The notes under the pieces are model-generated. The model was not told the origin of the DNA and did no database searches. It was given only the letters and a program-made list of their open reading frames with translations. Positions 27,109 through 36,223 of a stretch of DNA of 64,000 bases are shown here, piece by piece. Location: assembly GCF_006838285.1 (NCBI RefSeq), contig NZ_CP038228.1, forward strand, positions 868,001-932,000. Reading direction: 5' to 3'. This stretch comes from Xanthomonas translucens pv. cerealis. GTDB lineage: Bacteria > Pseudomonadota > Gammaproteobacteria > Xanthomonadales > Xanthomonadaceae. The position numbers were made by a program, and so were the translations under genes. Position 1 is the stretch's first letter. Every line of letters starts with the position of its first letter.

Positions 27109-27850
27109 CTAGTTTGCGCAGCAGGATTGATATATCGCGTTTGCTCTATTGGTTGCCGCCTGCTGCTGATCGACTCTCACTGAGCTTTGATAACGTTTCA
27201 TATTTCCGCTTGAAACGGAATTCGGGTATGCTCTCTGAGCGGCCAGATAATATGCGTAGGCGGTCGCTTTATCTTCTTTTGCGAGTATTCCGTTTTCATG
27301 AGCGTCAGCCAGTCTTATGATTGCATCAATGCTACCCTTGGATGCAGCATTTTCGAGAAAACCCATGGCGTTGGTTTTCCATTTAATTACTTTATCGGGA
27401 TTTTTGATGAAAGTGTCTGAGGGCCCAATGGCTGAGTTGGTATCTATGGAATACAGAATCATTGCCTCAATAGAGCCCTGTTGCGCAGCTGTGATGAGCC
27501 ATTCCCCCTGCATGATCTCGTTATTTCCAACTAAACTTGAGCATTCATCAAGTCTCCGCTCGTAATCTCTCAGGAAATTTTTACCGGCACCAGCTTCCTG
27601 CATGGCATTGAAGCTGTTTAGATCATCTGTGGAATACGCGCCTTTACAGTCGAGAACTGCCAGGTAGATATTGAACGTGGCGAGAGCGTTCCCTTTTTTG
27701 GACGAATCCAATAGGGAGTTGACGTAATCCAGAGCATTCCCATGGGGTCGAAAGTCACCAGTCCGAGTTATGACAAACGCCTTTGGCCCTACCATGTGAG
27801 TGAACTTCGCTGGCACCTTATCCGTGGTTGTAAGTGCATTTAAAGTATTT
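27109..27850 (-). pseudogene. 3' part of a membrane-anchored Sel1/TPR-like gene split by the IS element
   Basis: This carries residues 53-298 of the original protein. Helical repeat pairs resemble Sel1 repeats: GEWLITAAQQGSIEAMILYS, FLENAASKGSIDAIIRLADA and a KATAYAYYLAAQRAY helix, ending QSCCAN. Joined to 28931-29085 across the IS with one copy of the 8-bp duplication, the frame is continuous (SPAFKSQN-TLNALTTTDK) at exactly 299 codons. An internal start at 27816 exists, but a product from it would lack the membrane anchor. Low GC throughout. Confidence 0.85.
27843..27850. repeat. Target-site duplication, left copy
   Basis: AAGTATTT immediately left of the IS; identical to 28923-28930. Eight bases is the duplication length of the IS1595 family. 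Confidence 0.93.
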
Positions 27851-28922
27851 CCTGATTAGCCCTGACCTTCAGCTGCCTGTCGCAGGATCTGCGCCGCGCT
27901 GGGTGGATGCTGCTGTCACCTGAAGCCAACGAGGTGGCCTGATGAGCATCAATGCCGTGCAGTTCCAAGCTGGATTGTCGATGTCTGAGTTCTTCGCGTC
28001 CTACGGCACCCAGGCCAAGTGCTATCGCGCGCTCTACAAGTGGCGCTGGCCGCAGGGATTTCGCTGCCCATCCTGTGCTGGACGGGCGCGGTCGCGTTTC
28101 AAGCGGGGTGCTGCGATCTACTACCAATGCAGCGCGTGCCGGCATCAGACCAGCCTGATCGCTGGCACGATGTTCGAAGGCACCAAACTGCCGCTGCGCA
28201 CCTGGATGCTGGCGTTGCACCTGCTGACCTCGACCAACACCAACATGGCCGCGCTGGAGTTGATGCGGCATCTGGGCGTCAACTACAAGACGGCCTGGCG
28301 GATGAAACACAAGATCATGCAGGTTATGGCCGAGCGCGAATCCATGCGGAAACTGGCGGGTTTCGTGCAGATCGACGATGCCTATCTCGGCGGCGAGCGT
28401 AACGGTGGCAAGGCCGGACGCGGATCAGAGAACAAACAAGCGTTCCTGATTGCGGTGCAGACCGATGCCACCTTCACCGCGCCGCGCTTTGTGGTGATCG
28501 AGCCGGTGCGCAGCTTCGATAACACCTCGCTGCAGGACTGGATTGCCCGTCGCTTGGCGCCCGAATGCGAGGTCTACACCGATGGGCTGGCCTGCTTGCG
28601 CCGGCTAGAAGACGCCGGCCACGCGCACACCACGCTGGACACTGGCGGTGGTCGTGCCGCGACCGAAACGGCCGGTGCACGTTGGCTCAACGTGGTGCTG
28701 GGCAATCTCAAACGCGCCATCAGTGGCGTGTATCACGCCATCGCGCAAGGCAAATACGCAAGGCGTTACCTGGGAGAAGCGGCCTATCGTTTTAATCGTC
28801 GATTCCGCTTGCGCGAGATGCTGCCACGACTTGCCACGGCCATGATGCAATCCACACCATGCCCAGAGCCGGTTTTACGTGCAGCGAGCAATTTTCATGG
28901 CTGAGAGTCGGGGCTAATCAGG
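27851..28922 (+). mobile_element. IS1595-family insertion sequence (ISXo2-like)
   Basis: A 1072-bp element with terminal inverted repeats. The left end is CCTGATTAGCCCTGACCTTC and the right end, read inward, is CCTGATTAGCCCCGACTCTC. AAGTATTT target duplications flank it. It carries one intact transposase gene. It inserted into a low-GC Sel1-like gene, and near-perfect ends and an open transposase frame suggest a fairly recent, possibly active insertion. Confidence 0.95.
27942..28904 (+). CDS. IS1595-family transposase (ISXO2 type)
   Basis: A 320-residue transposase. An N-terminal zinc-ribbon has four cysteines (FRCPSCAGRARSR and YQCSACRHQTS). The ISXO2-type catalytic domain has VQIDDAYLGGERNGGK, VYTDGLACLRRL and ARWLNVVLGNLKRAI followed by the AYRFNRRF tail. 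The gene fills most of the element and looks complete, so the copy should be able to transpose. Its GC content is like the host chromosome and unlike the islet it entered. Confidence 0.95.
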   Translation: MSINAVQFQAGLSMSEFFASYGTQAKCYRALYKWRWPQGFRCPSCAGRARSRFKRGAAIYYQCSACRHQTSLIAGTMFEGTKLPLRTWMLALHLLTSTNTNMAALELMRHLGVNYKTAWRMKHKIMQVMAERESMRKLAGFVQIDDAYLGGERNGGKAGRGSENKQAFLIAVQTDATFTAPRFVVIEPVRSFDNTSLQDWIARRLAPECEVYTDGLACLRRLEDAGHAHTTLDTGGGRAATETAGARWLNVVLGNLKRAISGVYHAIAQGKYARRYLGEAAYRFNRRFRLREMLPRLATAMMQSTPCPEPVLRAASNFHG

Positions 28923-28930
28923 AAGTATTT
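28923..28930. repeat. Target-site duplication, right copy
   Basis: AAGTATTT immediately right of the IS, identical to 27843-27850. Confidence 0.93.
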
Positions 28931-29085
28931 TGACTTTTGAATGCTGGTGACTCAGGTCGATCGCTGGCTGCAGTGCTGTCAATCACATTGCTATTATTCT
29001 TGGATTTAAAATAATAGAAAAATAGCGCGATTATAAAGGCGGCGCCAAGCAAAATAACAACGATGGTGAGCTGCTTTTTCTTCAT
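28931..29085 (-). pseudogene. 5' part of the Sel1/TPR-like gene split by the IS element
   Basis: Encodes the N-terminus MKKKQLTIVVILLGAAFIIA, a membrane helix (residues 5-25), then a serine/asparagine-rich linker ending SPAFKSQN at the insertion point. The start at 29085 is favoured because GGAAG lies 8 bases upstream; ATGs at 29091 and 29100 are alternatives. Left as it is, the frame runs into the IS and stops within two codons, so only a short anchor peptide would be made. Confidence 0.8.
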
Positions 29086-29186
29086 AACCATGACTTCCAT
29101 GTTTATTTTGCGAAGAATATCGAAATGTGTTTTACATGGCAATAGCTTGATAAACCATGCCCGAGACCTCTCCCGAGGCTTCTCGC

Positions 29187-29236
29187 TCTAGACCAATCGC
29201 GAGAGTCCCCCGGCTTTGCCGTGTGATACTTGCCTT
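29187..29236. repeat. Right flanking repeat of the low-GC islet
   Basis: TCTAGACCAATC followed closely by CCCCCGGCTTTGCCGTGTGA and TACTTGCC, matching the two blocks at 26533-26657. GC content returns to the chromosomal level here, just before the MAPEG gene. Confidence 0.55.
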
Positions 29237-29258
29237 TCCGCAACTGCCCGAGGCTCCG

Positions 29259-29648
29259 ATGACGATCGAAATCCGCATGCTGGCCTGGGCGATCCTGCTC
29301 GGGATCGTGCAGTTGCTGCTGGCCGCCGCGTTCATCACCGCGCAGCGCGGGCTGAAGTGGAATGCCGGCGCACGCGACGCGCCGCAGGCGCCGCCCGCCG
29401 GCGTTGCCGGGCGCCTGGAGCGCGCGCTGCGCAATTTCCTGGAGACCTTCCCGATGTTCGCCGCCGCGGCGCTGGCGGTGGTGGCGATGGGCAAGGGCAG
29501 TGCGCATACCGCACTGGCCGCGCAGCTGTATTTCTGGGCACGGCTGGCCTATGTGCCGTTGTACGCGGCCGGCGTGCCCTATCTGCGCAGCCTGGTGTGG
29601 GCGGTGTCGCTGTGGTCGATCCTGCAGTTGGTGTGGGCATTGTTCTGA
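29259..29648 (+). CDS. MAPEG-family membrane protein
   Basis: A 129-residue protein with four hydrophobic helices and the MAPEG pattern: an early polar/charged loop after helix 1 (WNAGARDAP), then RNFLETFPMFAAAALAV and FWARLAYVPLYAAGVPYLR. Eukaryotic MAPEG members are glutathione-dependent; the bacterial ones are mostly uncharacterised. The ATG at 29259 follows CCGAGGCT. Confidence 0.85.
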   Translation: MTIEIRMLAWAILLGIVQLLLAAAFITAQRGLKWNAGARDAPQAPPAGVAGRLERALRNFLETFPMFAAAALAVVAMGKGSAHTALAAQLYFWARLAYVPLYAAGVPYLRSLVWAVSLWSILQLVWALF

Positions 29649-29802
29649 AGCCGCGCCCGCGGCCTTGCGCGCCGTGCGGGGCGCGGCCGCAGCGGGGGCC
29701 TGACCCATTGCGCTGCGACCGTTTGCCGCAGCGCTGATCCAGATCAATGCCGCCTCGCGCCGCGGGTTTATGCTGGCCGCGTCTACTACCGGAAGCGCCG
29801 CC

Positions 29803-30990
29803 ATGCATGTGGATATCGCCATCGTCGGTGCCGGCCCGGTGGGCCTGTGCCTGGCGCGTTCGCTGGCCGGCAGCGGGCTGTCGCTGGCGCTGATCGAACC
29901 GCAGCCGCGCGCGGCCCTTGCCGCGGCCGCCTTCGACGGCCGCGAGATCGCGTTGACCCACGCCTCGCGCACCCTGCTGGAACAGCTCGACCTGTGGTCG
30001 CGGATCGATCCGGATGCGATCGCGCCGCTGCGCGATGCGCGGGTGATGAACGGCTCCTCGCCGTTCGCGCTGACCTTCGCCACCCGTCAGGACCGCCACG
30101 GCGACCTGGGCTGGCTAGTGCCCAACCACCTGATCCGTCGCGCCGCGTTCGCGGCGGTGCAGGCGCAACCGGGACTGCGCCTGCTCGACGGCGTGTCGGT
30201 GCAGGCGCTGCGTTGCGACGACACGCAGGCGCAGCTGACCCTGTCCAATGGCCAGGCGCTGAGCGCGCGCCTGGTGGTGGCGGCCGACAGCCGTTTCTCC
30301 AGCACCCGGCGCATGTGCGGCATCGGCGCGCAGATGCGCGATTTCGGCCGCAGCATGCTGGTGTGCCGGGTGCGTCACGAGCGCCCGCACCACCACACCG
30401 CCTGGGAGTGGTTCGGTTACGGCCAGACCCTGGCGCTGCTGCCGCTGCACGGCAACCAGGCCTCGACGGTGTTGACGCTGCCGCCGCAGCGCGCGCAGGC
30501 GCTGCTGGAAATGGACGCCGCCGCACTGGGCGCGGAGATCGGCGCCCGCTTCGAACACCGGCTCGGCGCGATGACGCCGAGCGTGCGGCCGCAGGTGTAT
30601 CCGCTGGTCGCGGTGTACGCGCAGCGCTTCGTCGGCAAGCGCTACGCGCTGATCGGCGACGCCGCGGTGGGCATGCATCCGGTGACCGCGCACGGGTTCA
30701 ACTTCGGCCTGCAGAGCCAGGCGCGGCTGGCGCGTGCGCTGCATGCGGCAGCGGCGCAGGGCCGCGACATCGCCGCGCCGGCCTTGCTGGCCGGCTACGA
30801 ACGCAGCCACCGCCTGGCCACGCGCCCGCTGTACGAGGCGACCAATGCGATCGCCGCGTTGTACACCGACGACCGCCTGCCGGCGCGCGCGCTGCGCAAC
30901 GTGGCGCTGCGCGTGGCCGACCGGGTGGCGCCGTTCAAGCGCGCGATCGCCGCGCACCTGACCCAGCGCGGTGCGGCGCATGCGCGCTGA
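29803..30990 (+). CDS. ubiM: FAD-dependent ubiquinone-biosynthesis hydroxylase, UbiM type
   Basis: A 395-residue flavoprotein monooxygenase of the UbiH/F/I/M family. It shows an N-terminal FAD-binding VDIAIVGAGPVGLCLARSL, the DGREIALTH segment, and the second FAD motif YALIGDAAVGMHPVTAHGFN. The AHGFNFGL ending of that motif and the length fit UbiM, a broad hydroxylase in ubiquinone synthesis, better than UbiH or UbiF. GGAAG lies before the ATG at 29803. An upstream ATG at 29770 adds 11 unconserved residues. Confidence 0.82.
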   Translation: MHVDIAIVGAGPVGLCLARSLAGSGLSLALIEPQPRAALAAAAFDGREIALTHASRTLLEQLDLWSRIDPDAIAPLRDARVMNGSSPFALTFATRQDRHGDLGWLVPNHLIRRAAFAAVQAQPGLRLLDGVSVQALRCDDTQAQLTLSNGQALSARLVVAADSRFSSTRRMCGIGAQMRDFGRSMLVCRVRHERPHHHTAWEWFGYGQTLALLPLHGNQASTVLTLPPQRAQALLEMDAAALGAEIGARFEHRLGAMTPSVRPQVYPLVAVYAQRFVGKRYALIGDAAVGMHPVTAHGFNFGLQSQARLARALHAAAAQGRDIAAPALLAGYERSHRLATRPLYEATNAIAALYTDDRLPARALRNVALRVADRVAPFKRAIAAHLTQRGAAHAR

Positions 30991-31569
30991 GGCGCGCACG
31001 CGCGGGATGCCGGGGAGGCCTGTGCCGTTGCTCGGCGAGTCACAGCGAAAGCCGAGCAACCAGGCTACCGCACACCGGTTCTGTTGCGAAGTTGCACCCT
31101 GTAGGAGCGGCTTCAGCCGCGACCGGGCGTTACCAGGAAAGTTCCGGTCGCGGCTGAAGCCGCTCCTAAAAAAGCCAGCGCCACCTGGTATTGGTGCCAT
31201 GGCCTGAAGATCGGCAGGCGGATGCCGGCTGTCCTATTCGCTTGGCGAAGCAATTGTGGGAGCGACTGAAGTCGCTCCCGCAAAAAAATCGTTGCCCGGC
31301 ACAGATGCCAGAAAGCGCCTGGCGTTGTGGCGCGCCGCCGAGGCGGCGTTCATCCGCCCCGGCAATGAACGGGGCGAGGCCGCGTTGCACATCGCCCGCG
31401 CGTTGCGCCGCTTCGATCCGGGCGATGGCCCAGGCGCAGCCGGTGTGGCGCAGATGCAGTCGCCGCGCCGGCTATCCAGTGCGTGCAGGCGCAGGAAGAC
31501 GACGCCGCTGCCTTCGGCATGTCCGCCGCGGATGGAGTGCGACAGGCACAACGGCCGCGCCGCCTGCGC
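30991..31569. other. Intergenic region with palindromic repeats, no supported gene
   Basis: This 579-base gap holds a full palindromic element at 31101-31167 and a compact one at 31256-31279 (GGGAGCGACT-GA-AGTCGCTCCC). The rest (31290-31560) is open in several frames on both strands, but none has recognisable motifs or a convincing start, so I do not call a gene. Confidence 0.6.
31101..31167. repeat. Intergenic palindromic repeat
   Basis: GTAGGAGCGGCTTCAGCCGC with GACC faces GGTCGCGGCTGAAGCCGCTC with CTA across a TTACCAGGAAA-type spacer. This is the GGCTTCAGCC variant of the family at 3741, nearly perfectly paired. Confidence 0.88.
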
Positions 31570-31791
31570 TCATGCCTTGCCGATCACCCGGATCTGCACG
31601 TCGTGCAGCGCGACCACCTGGCCCGCGTGGATCTTGCAGGCCTTGCGCAGCTCGACTTCGCCGTCCACGCGCACCTGGCCTTCGCTGATGACGGTCTTGG
31701 CCGCGCCGCCGCTGTCGCATACGCCGGTCAGTTTCAACAGGTGCTTGAGTTCGACGTAGTCGCTTTCTAATTGGAGATCGATGGTCTGCAT
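31570..31791 (-). CDS. S4-domain RNA-binding protein (YbcJ-like)
   Basis: A 73-residue protein that is essentially one S4 domain: LKHLLKLTGVCDSGGAAKTV, then SEGQVRVDGEVELRKACKI and GQVVALHDVQIRVIG. YbcJ-type proteins are predicted to bind structured RNA; the partner is not known. The start MQTIDLQLESDY at 31791 is the usual family N-terminus; the frame extends 10 codons upstream. Confidence 0.87.
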   Translation of the reverse strand: MQTIDLQLESDYVELKHLLKLTGVCDSGGAAKTVISEGQVRVDGEVELRKACKIHAGQVVALHDVQIRVIGKA

Positions 31792-31916
31792 GGGGGACGC
31801 TGTTCGGAAATCGGCGCTCATTGTCGGTCATTCGCGGGCGAAACGCTCGGACTTCGCGCCGCCACGCGCGGCGATGGACAAACCCGGCCCGCATCGCGGT
31901 GCAGCGGCGGCCGCAC

Positions 31917-32568
31917 TCAGTCGTGGCCGAAGCGCTCGGCCTCCTCGAGCAGGCGGCTGGCCTGGCGCAAGCTGCAGCCACCGAGCAGGTCGTCGACGAT
32001 CCGCGTCAGCCGCGGCCGGCCGGGGCGGCGCGACCAGCGGTACAGCCAGACGCTGGTGGCGATGCCGGCCACCCCCACGCCGAGTCCGGTCCACACCAGG
32101 CCGGCCGCCCGCGCCTGCAGATCGATGCCGGCCAGCGCGCCAAGCAGCATCAGCAGCGGCACCCACAGCAGCCACCACGACAGCCCGCACACCACAGCGC
32201 TGCGCACGTAGCAGCGGCGGGTATGCGCGATCTGGCGCTGGATCTTCAGCACCGGCGCGCTGTAGTCCAGATGCAGCAGACTGCCCAGGACGATGCCGGC
32301 CATCGCCACGGCGATCACGCCATAGGCATGCACCGGCCACCCCGGCGGCGATCAGCGGCGCCGGCAGCGCGCCGCCCCGGCTCCACAGCAGGCCGGTCAG
32401 GGCGATGCAGCCCAGGCTGGACGGCAGTTGCAGCAGTTGACCCCACAACAGCGGGCGCAGGCTGCCGCGCACGCGCCGATCGAGCATATGCTGCAGGTGC
32501 AGGTCGTCGTGGCGCTGCAGGCGCCGCTCCAGCGCCTGCCATGCGTGTTTCAGTTCGTCGGGATGCAT
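31917..32568 (-). pseudogene. ECF-sigma-linked membrane protein, frameshifted
   Basis: The N-terminal part (MHPDELKHAWQALERRLQRH, cytoplasmic, then first helices to PLIAAGV) and the C-terminal part (VHAYGVIAVAMAGIVLG, three more helices, ending RLLEEAERFGHD) are in different frames. They meet near 32335, where one extra base (or two missing) would explain the shift. The pieces look like a protein of about 216 residues with four helices, encoded just after an ECF sigma factor in this family, possibly its anti-sigma partner. A sequencing error is possible. Confidence 0.75.
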
Positions 32569-32591
32569 GGTGGGTTCCTGTGTAGGGGGTT

Positions 32592-33115
<524 letters not shown>

Positions 33116-33274
33116 GGAGCGGGTCGCGCAAAGATCTGCAAAGTGATTCGCGGCACGCCGAGGTTTCTCACGCCTGAACGGCCTCGTTCACCCTGTTTAG
33201 ACATGTGGCCCGCCAAGGCGCACAATGCGCCTCTTTGCGCCTGCCGGCTCGCTGCGGCGCCTCCGGAGTCTCCC

Positions 33275-35272
33275 ATGTCCCAAGATACCCCCGCGCCGCT
33301 GCTGTTCGCAGATCTCGGCCTCTCGCCTGCTGTGATGAAGGCCGTTGCCGATGTCGGCTACGAGTCGCCGTCGCCGATCCAGGCCGCCACCATTCCCGCG
33401 CTGCTGACCGGCCGCGACCTGCTCGGCCAGGCCCAGACCGGCACCGGCAAGACCGCCGCGTTCGCGCTGCCGATCCTGTCGCGGCTGGACTTCAACCAGC
33501 GCAAGCCGCAGGCGCTGGTGCTGGCGCCGACCCGCGAGCTGGCGATCCAGGTCGCCGAGGCGTTCCATCGCTACGCCGGCGCGATCCCCGGCTTCCAGGT
33601 GCTGCCGGTGTACGGCGGCCAGCCCTACGTGCAGCAGCTGTCGGCGCTCAAGCGCGGCGTGCACGTGGTGGTGGGCACCCCGGGGCGGGTCATCGACCAC
33701 CTGGAGCGCGGCACCCTGGACCTGTCGGAGCTGAAGACGCTGGTGCTCGACGAGGCCGACGAGATGCTGCGCATGGGCTTCATCGACGACGTCGAGGCGG
33801 TGCTGAAGAAGCTGCCGGCCTCGCGCCAGGTGGCGCTGTTCTCGGCGACCATGCCGACCGCGATCAAGCGCATCGCGCAGACCTATCTGAACGATCCGGC
33901 CGAAGTCATCATCGCCTCCAAGACCACCACGTCGGCGAATGTCCGCCAGCGTTACTGGGCGGTCAGCGGCCTGCACAAGCTCGATGCATTGACCCGCATC
34001 CTGGAAGTGGAGCCGTTCGACGCGATGATCGTGTTCGCGCGCACCAAGGCCGCCACCGACGAGCTGGCGCAGAAGCTGCAGGCGCGCGGCCTGGCCGCCG
34101 CGGCGATCAACGGCGACATCCAGCAGTCGCAGCGCGAGCGGGTGATCCAGCAGCTCAAGGACGGCAAGCTCGACATCCTGGTCGCCACCGACGTGGCCGC
34201 GCGCGGCCTGGACGTGGAGCGGATCAGCCACGTGCTGAACTACGACATCCCGTACGACACCGAAAGCTATGTGCACCGCATCGGCCGCACCGGCCGCGCC
34301 GGCCGCAGCGGCGAGGCGATCCTGTTCGTCAGCCCGCGCGAGAAAGGCATGCTGCGCGCGATCGAGCGCGCCACCCGGCAGCCGATCGAAGAGATGCAGC
34401 TGCCGAGCGTGGACGCGGTCAACGACCAGCGCGTGACCCGCTTCATGGAGAAGATCAGCGAGACCATCGCCAGCGGCGGCATCGACACCTACCGCGATCT
34501 GCTGCAGCGTTTCGAGACCGAGAAGAACGTGCCGATGGTCGAGGTGGCCGCGGCGCTGGCGCGCCTGCTGCAGGGCGACACGCCGCTGCTGCTGGCGCCG
34601 GAGCGGGCGCGTCCGCCGCAGGGCGAGCGCTTCGAGCGGCCCACTGCCGAGCGCCGCGAGCGCGGCGAGCGCACGGAGCGTCCCAAGTTCGAGCCCAAGT
34701 TCGACCGCGAAGCGCACCCGCCGCGCCGCGACGAAGGCGAGCGCGCACCGCGTGTGCCGCGTCCCGCGCCGGCCGGACACGGCCCCGACTTCGACTACCA
34801 GCGCGACGTCGGCAGCTTCGAGGCGCCGCGCCGCGACAAGGCGCCCAAGGCGCCGCGCGGCGAGCCGGAAGTGGGCATGGAGACCTACCGCATCGAGGTC
34901 GGCCATCAGCACGGGGTCAAGCCGGCCAACATCGTCGGCGCGATCGCCAACGAGGCCGGCCTGGAGAGTAAATACATCGGCCGCATCGACATCCACGACG
35001 ACCATTCGGTGCTGGACCTGCCGGCGGACATGCCGAACGAGCTGCTGACCCACCTGAAGAAGGTCTGGGTGTCCGGCCAGCAACTGCAGATGCGCAAGCT
35101 CGACGCCGCCGCCGCCGGTGCCAGCGCACCGTTCAAGCCGAAGTTCGCGCGTGCAGCCGGCAAGCCCGGCGGGCGGCCGAACGCGGCCGGTCCGCGCCCG
35201 GCCGGCGCCACCACGCGCATGGCCGACAAGGCCGGCGATCGCCCGCCGCGCAAGGGTCCGCCCAAGCGCTGA
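33275..35272 (+). CDS. deaD: DEAD-box ATP-dependent RNA helicase (CsdA/DeaD-like)
   Basis: A 665-residue helicase. Motifs in order: Q motif GYESPSPIQ, Walker A AQTGTGKT, PTRELA, TPGR, DEAD, SAT, then TDVAARGLDV and HRIGRTGRAGR. A charged arginine/glutamate/proline linker (450-530) is followed by a DbpA-type RNA-binding domain (METYRIEVGHQHGVKPANIV near 540) and a basic tail. Such helicases act in ribosome assembly and cold-stress mRNA decay. The ATG at 33275 follows CGGAGTCTCCC. Confidence 0.93.
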   Translation: MSQDTPAPLLFADLGLSPAVMKAVADVGYESPSPIQAATIPALLTGRDLLGQAQTGTGKTAAFALPILSRLDFNQRKPQALVLAPTRELAIQVAEAFHRYAGAIPGFQVLPVYGGQPYVQQLSALKRGVHVVVGTPGRVIDHLERGTLDLSELKTLVLDEADEMLRMGFIDDVEAVLKKLPASRQVALFSATMPTAIKRIAQTYLNDPAEVIIASKTTTSANVRQRYWAVSGLHKLDALTRILEVEPFDAMIVFARTKAATDELAQKLQARGLAAAAINGDIQQSQRERVIQQLKDGKLDILVATDVAARGLDVERISHVLNYDIPYDTESYVHRIGRTGRAGRSGEAILFVSPREKGMLRAIERATRQPIEEMQLPSVDAVNDQRVTRFMEKISETIASGGIDTYRDLLQRFETEKNVPMVEVAAALARLLQGDTPLLLAPERARPPQGERFERPTAERRERGERTERPKFEPKFDREAHPPRRDEGERAPRVPRPAPAGHGPDFDYQRDVGSFEAPRRDKAPKAPRGEPEVGMETYRIEVGHQHGVKPANIVGAIANEAGLESKYIGRIDIHDDHSVLDLPADMPNELLTHLKKVWVSGQQLQMRKLDAAAAGASAPFKPKFARAAGKPGGRPNAAGPRPAGATTRMADKAGDRPPRKGPPKR

Positions 35273-35280
35273 GCGGCTGC

Positions 35281-35305
35281 AGCGGGGAGCGTTGGTCTCC
35301 CCGCT
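35281..35305 (+). terminator. Hairpin after the helicase gene
   Basis: A 9-bp perfect stem AGCGGGGAG / CTCCCCGCT with a 7-base loop begins 8 bases after the stop codon. There is no T-tract, so it may be a processing or stability hairpin and not an intrinsic terminator. Confidence 0.45.
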
Positions 35306-35390
35306 CACCTGGCCGCACGCAGCGGCGGCACGCAGCCGCCGCCGTCGTAGCCCTATCGTGGCCGCCGCCAGCGAATCGCCGGCTTTGCCG

Positions 35391-35414
35391 AGTCCCCAGT
35401 CCCGAGTCCCGGCC
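35391..35414. repeat. GAGTCCC/CCGGTCCC-type short repeat before rluF
   Basis: GAGTCCCCAGTCCCGAGTCCC directly abuts the rluF start codon. It is a small member of the GGGACC/GGGATT repeat family at 45239, 56753, 60484, 61168 and 62427. Confidence 0.7.
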
Positions 35415-35415
35415 C

Positions 35416-36135
35416 ATGACCACCCGCCTCAACAAGCACATCGCCGAAACCGGCTATTGTTCGCGCCGCGAGGCCGACCGGCTGATCGCCGCGCGTCGCG
35501 TGACCGTCAACGGTCGGCCCGGCGGGGTCGGCGCGGTGGTGGGCGAGGGCGACGAGGTGCAGGTCGATGGCCAGCCGCTGCGCGCACGCGCCAAGCAGAA
35601 ATCCGGCCGCCGCCATGTCTATATCGCGCTGAACAAGCCGGCCGGGGTGACCTGCACCACCGAGAGCGAGGTCAAGGGCAACATCGTCGATTTCGTCGGC
35701 CACGAGCAGCGCATCTTTCCGATCGGGCGCCTGGACAAGGAGTCGGAGGGCCTGATCCTGATGACCAGCAACGGCGACATCGTCAATGAGATCCTGCGCG
35801 CCGAGAACCGCCACCAGAAGGAATACCTGGTAGCGGTGAACAAGCCGGTCAGCGACGAATTCCTGCGCGGCATGGCGCGCGGGGTGCGCGTGCACAACGA
35901 GACCACGCTGCCGTGCCGCACCGCGCGCATCGCCAAGTTCGGTTTCCGTATCGTGCTCGAGCAGGGCCTGAACCGGCAGATCCGGCTGATGGCCGCTGCG
36001 TTTGACTACCGCGTCACCCAGCTGCGCCGCGTGCGCATCGACAACGTCAAGCTCGGCGCGTTGAAGCCGGGGCAGTGGCGCAACCTCACCGAGCAGGAGC
36101 TGCGCGGCCTGCTACCGCAACGTCAGGACTGGTGA
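35416..36135 (+). CDS. rluF: 23S rRNA pseudouridine synthase RluF
   Basis: A 239-residue protein. An N-terminal S4 domain (TTRLNKHIAETGYCSRREAD) precedes the RsuA-family catalytic domain with GRLDKESEGLILMTSNGD. Asp107 in GRLD matches the catalytic Asp107 of E. coli RluF. The enzyme modifies U2604 of 23S rRNA in E. coli. It lacks the long C-terminal extension of E. coli RluF, as expected for a shorter subtype. It starts right after the short repeat. Confidence 0.9.
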   Translation: MTTRLNKHIAETGYCSRREADRLIAARRVTVNGRPGGVGAVVGEGDEVQVDGQPLRARAKQKSGRRHVYIALNKPAGVTCTTESEVKGNIVDFVGHEQRIFPIGRLDKESEGLILMTSNGDIVNEILRAENRHQKEYLVAVNKPVSDEFLRGMARGVRVHNETTLPCRTARIAKFGFRIVLEQGLNRQIRLMAAAFDYRVTQLRRVRIDNVKLGALKPGQWRNLTEQELRGLLPQRQDW

Positions 36136-36223
36136 CGTCGGCCGCGGCGCGGCTTTTCACTGGCATTTGTGCCGGAATTGGAGATACTCCGCGGCGCATC
36201 CCGCTGCCCGGCCGCCCGCTCCC

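Noticed and set aside
31256..31279. Hairpin GGGAGCGACT-AGTCGCTCCC followed by a run of A as a terminator
   Set aside because: The homopolymer after the stem is A on the plus strand, and on the minus strand the T residues come before the hairpin, so neither direction is a standard terminator. It is better explained as a short palindromic repeat.
31290..31560. Open frames on both strands between the repeats and the S4-domain gene
   Set aside because: No start signal, no motif, and compositions match shadow frames; not supportable as genes.
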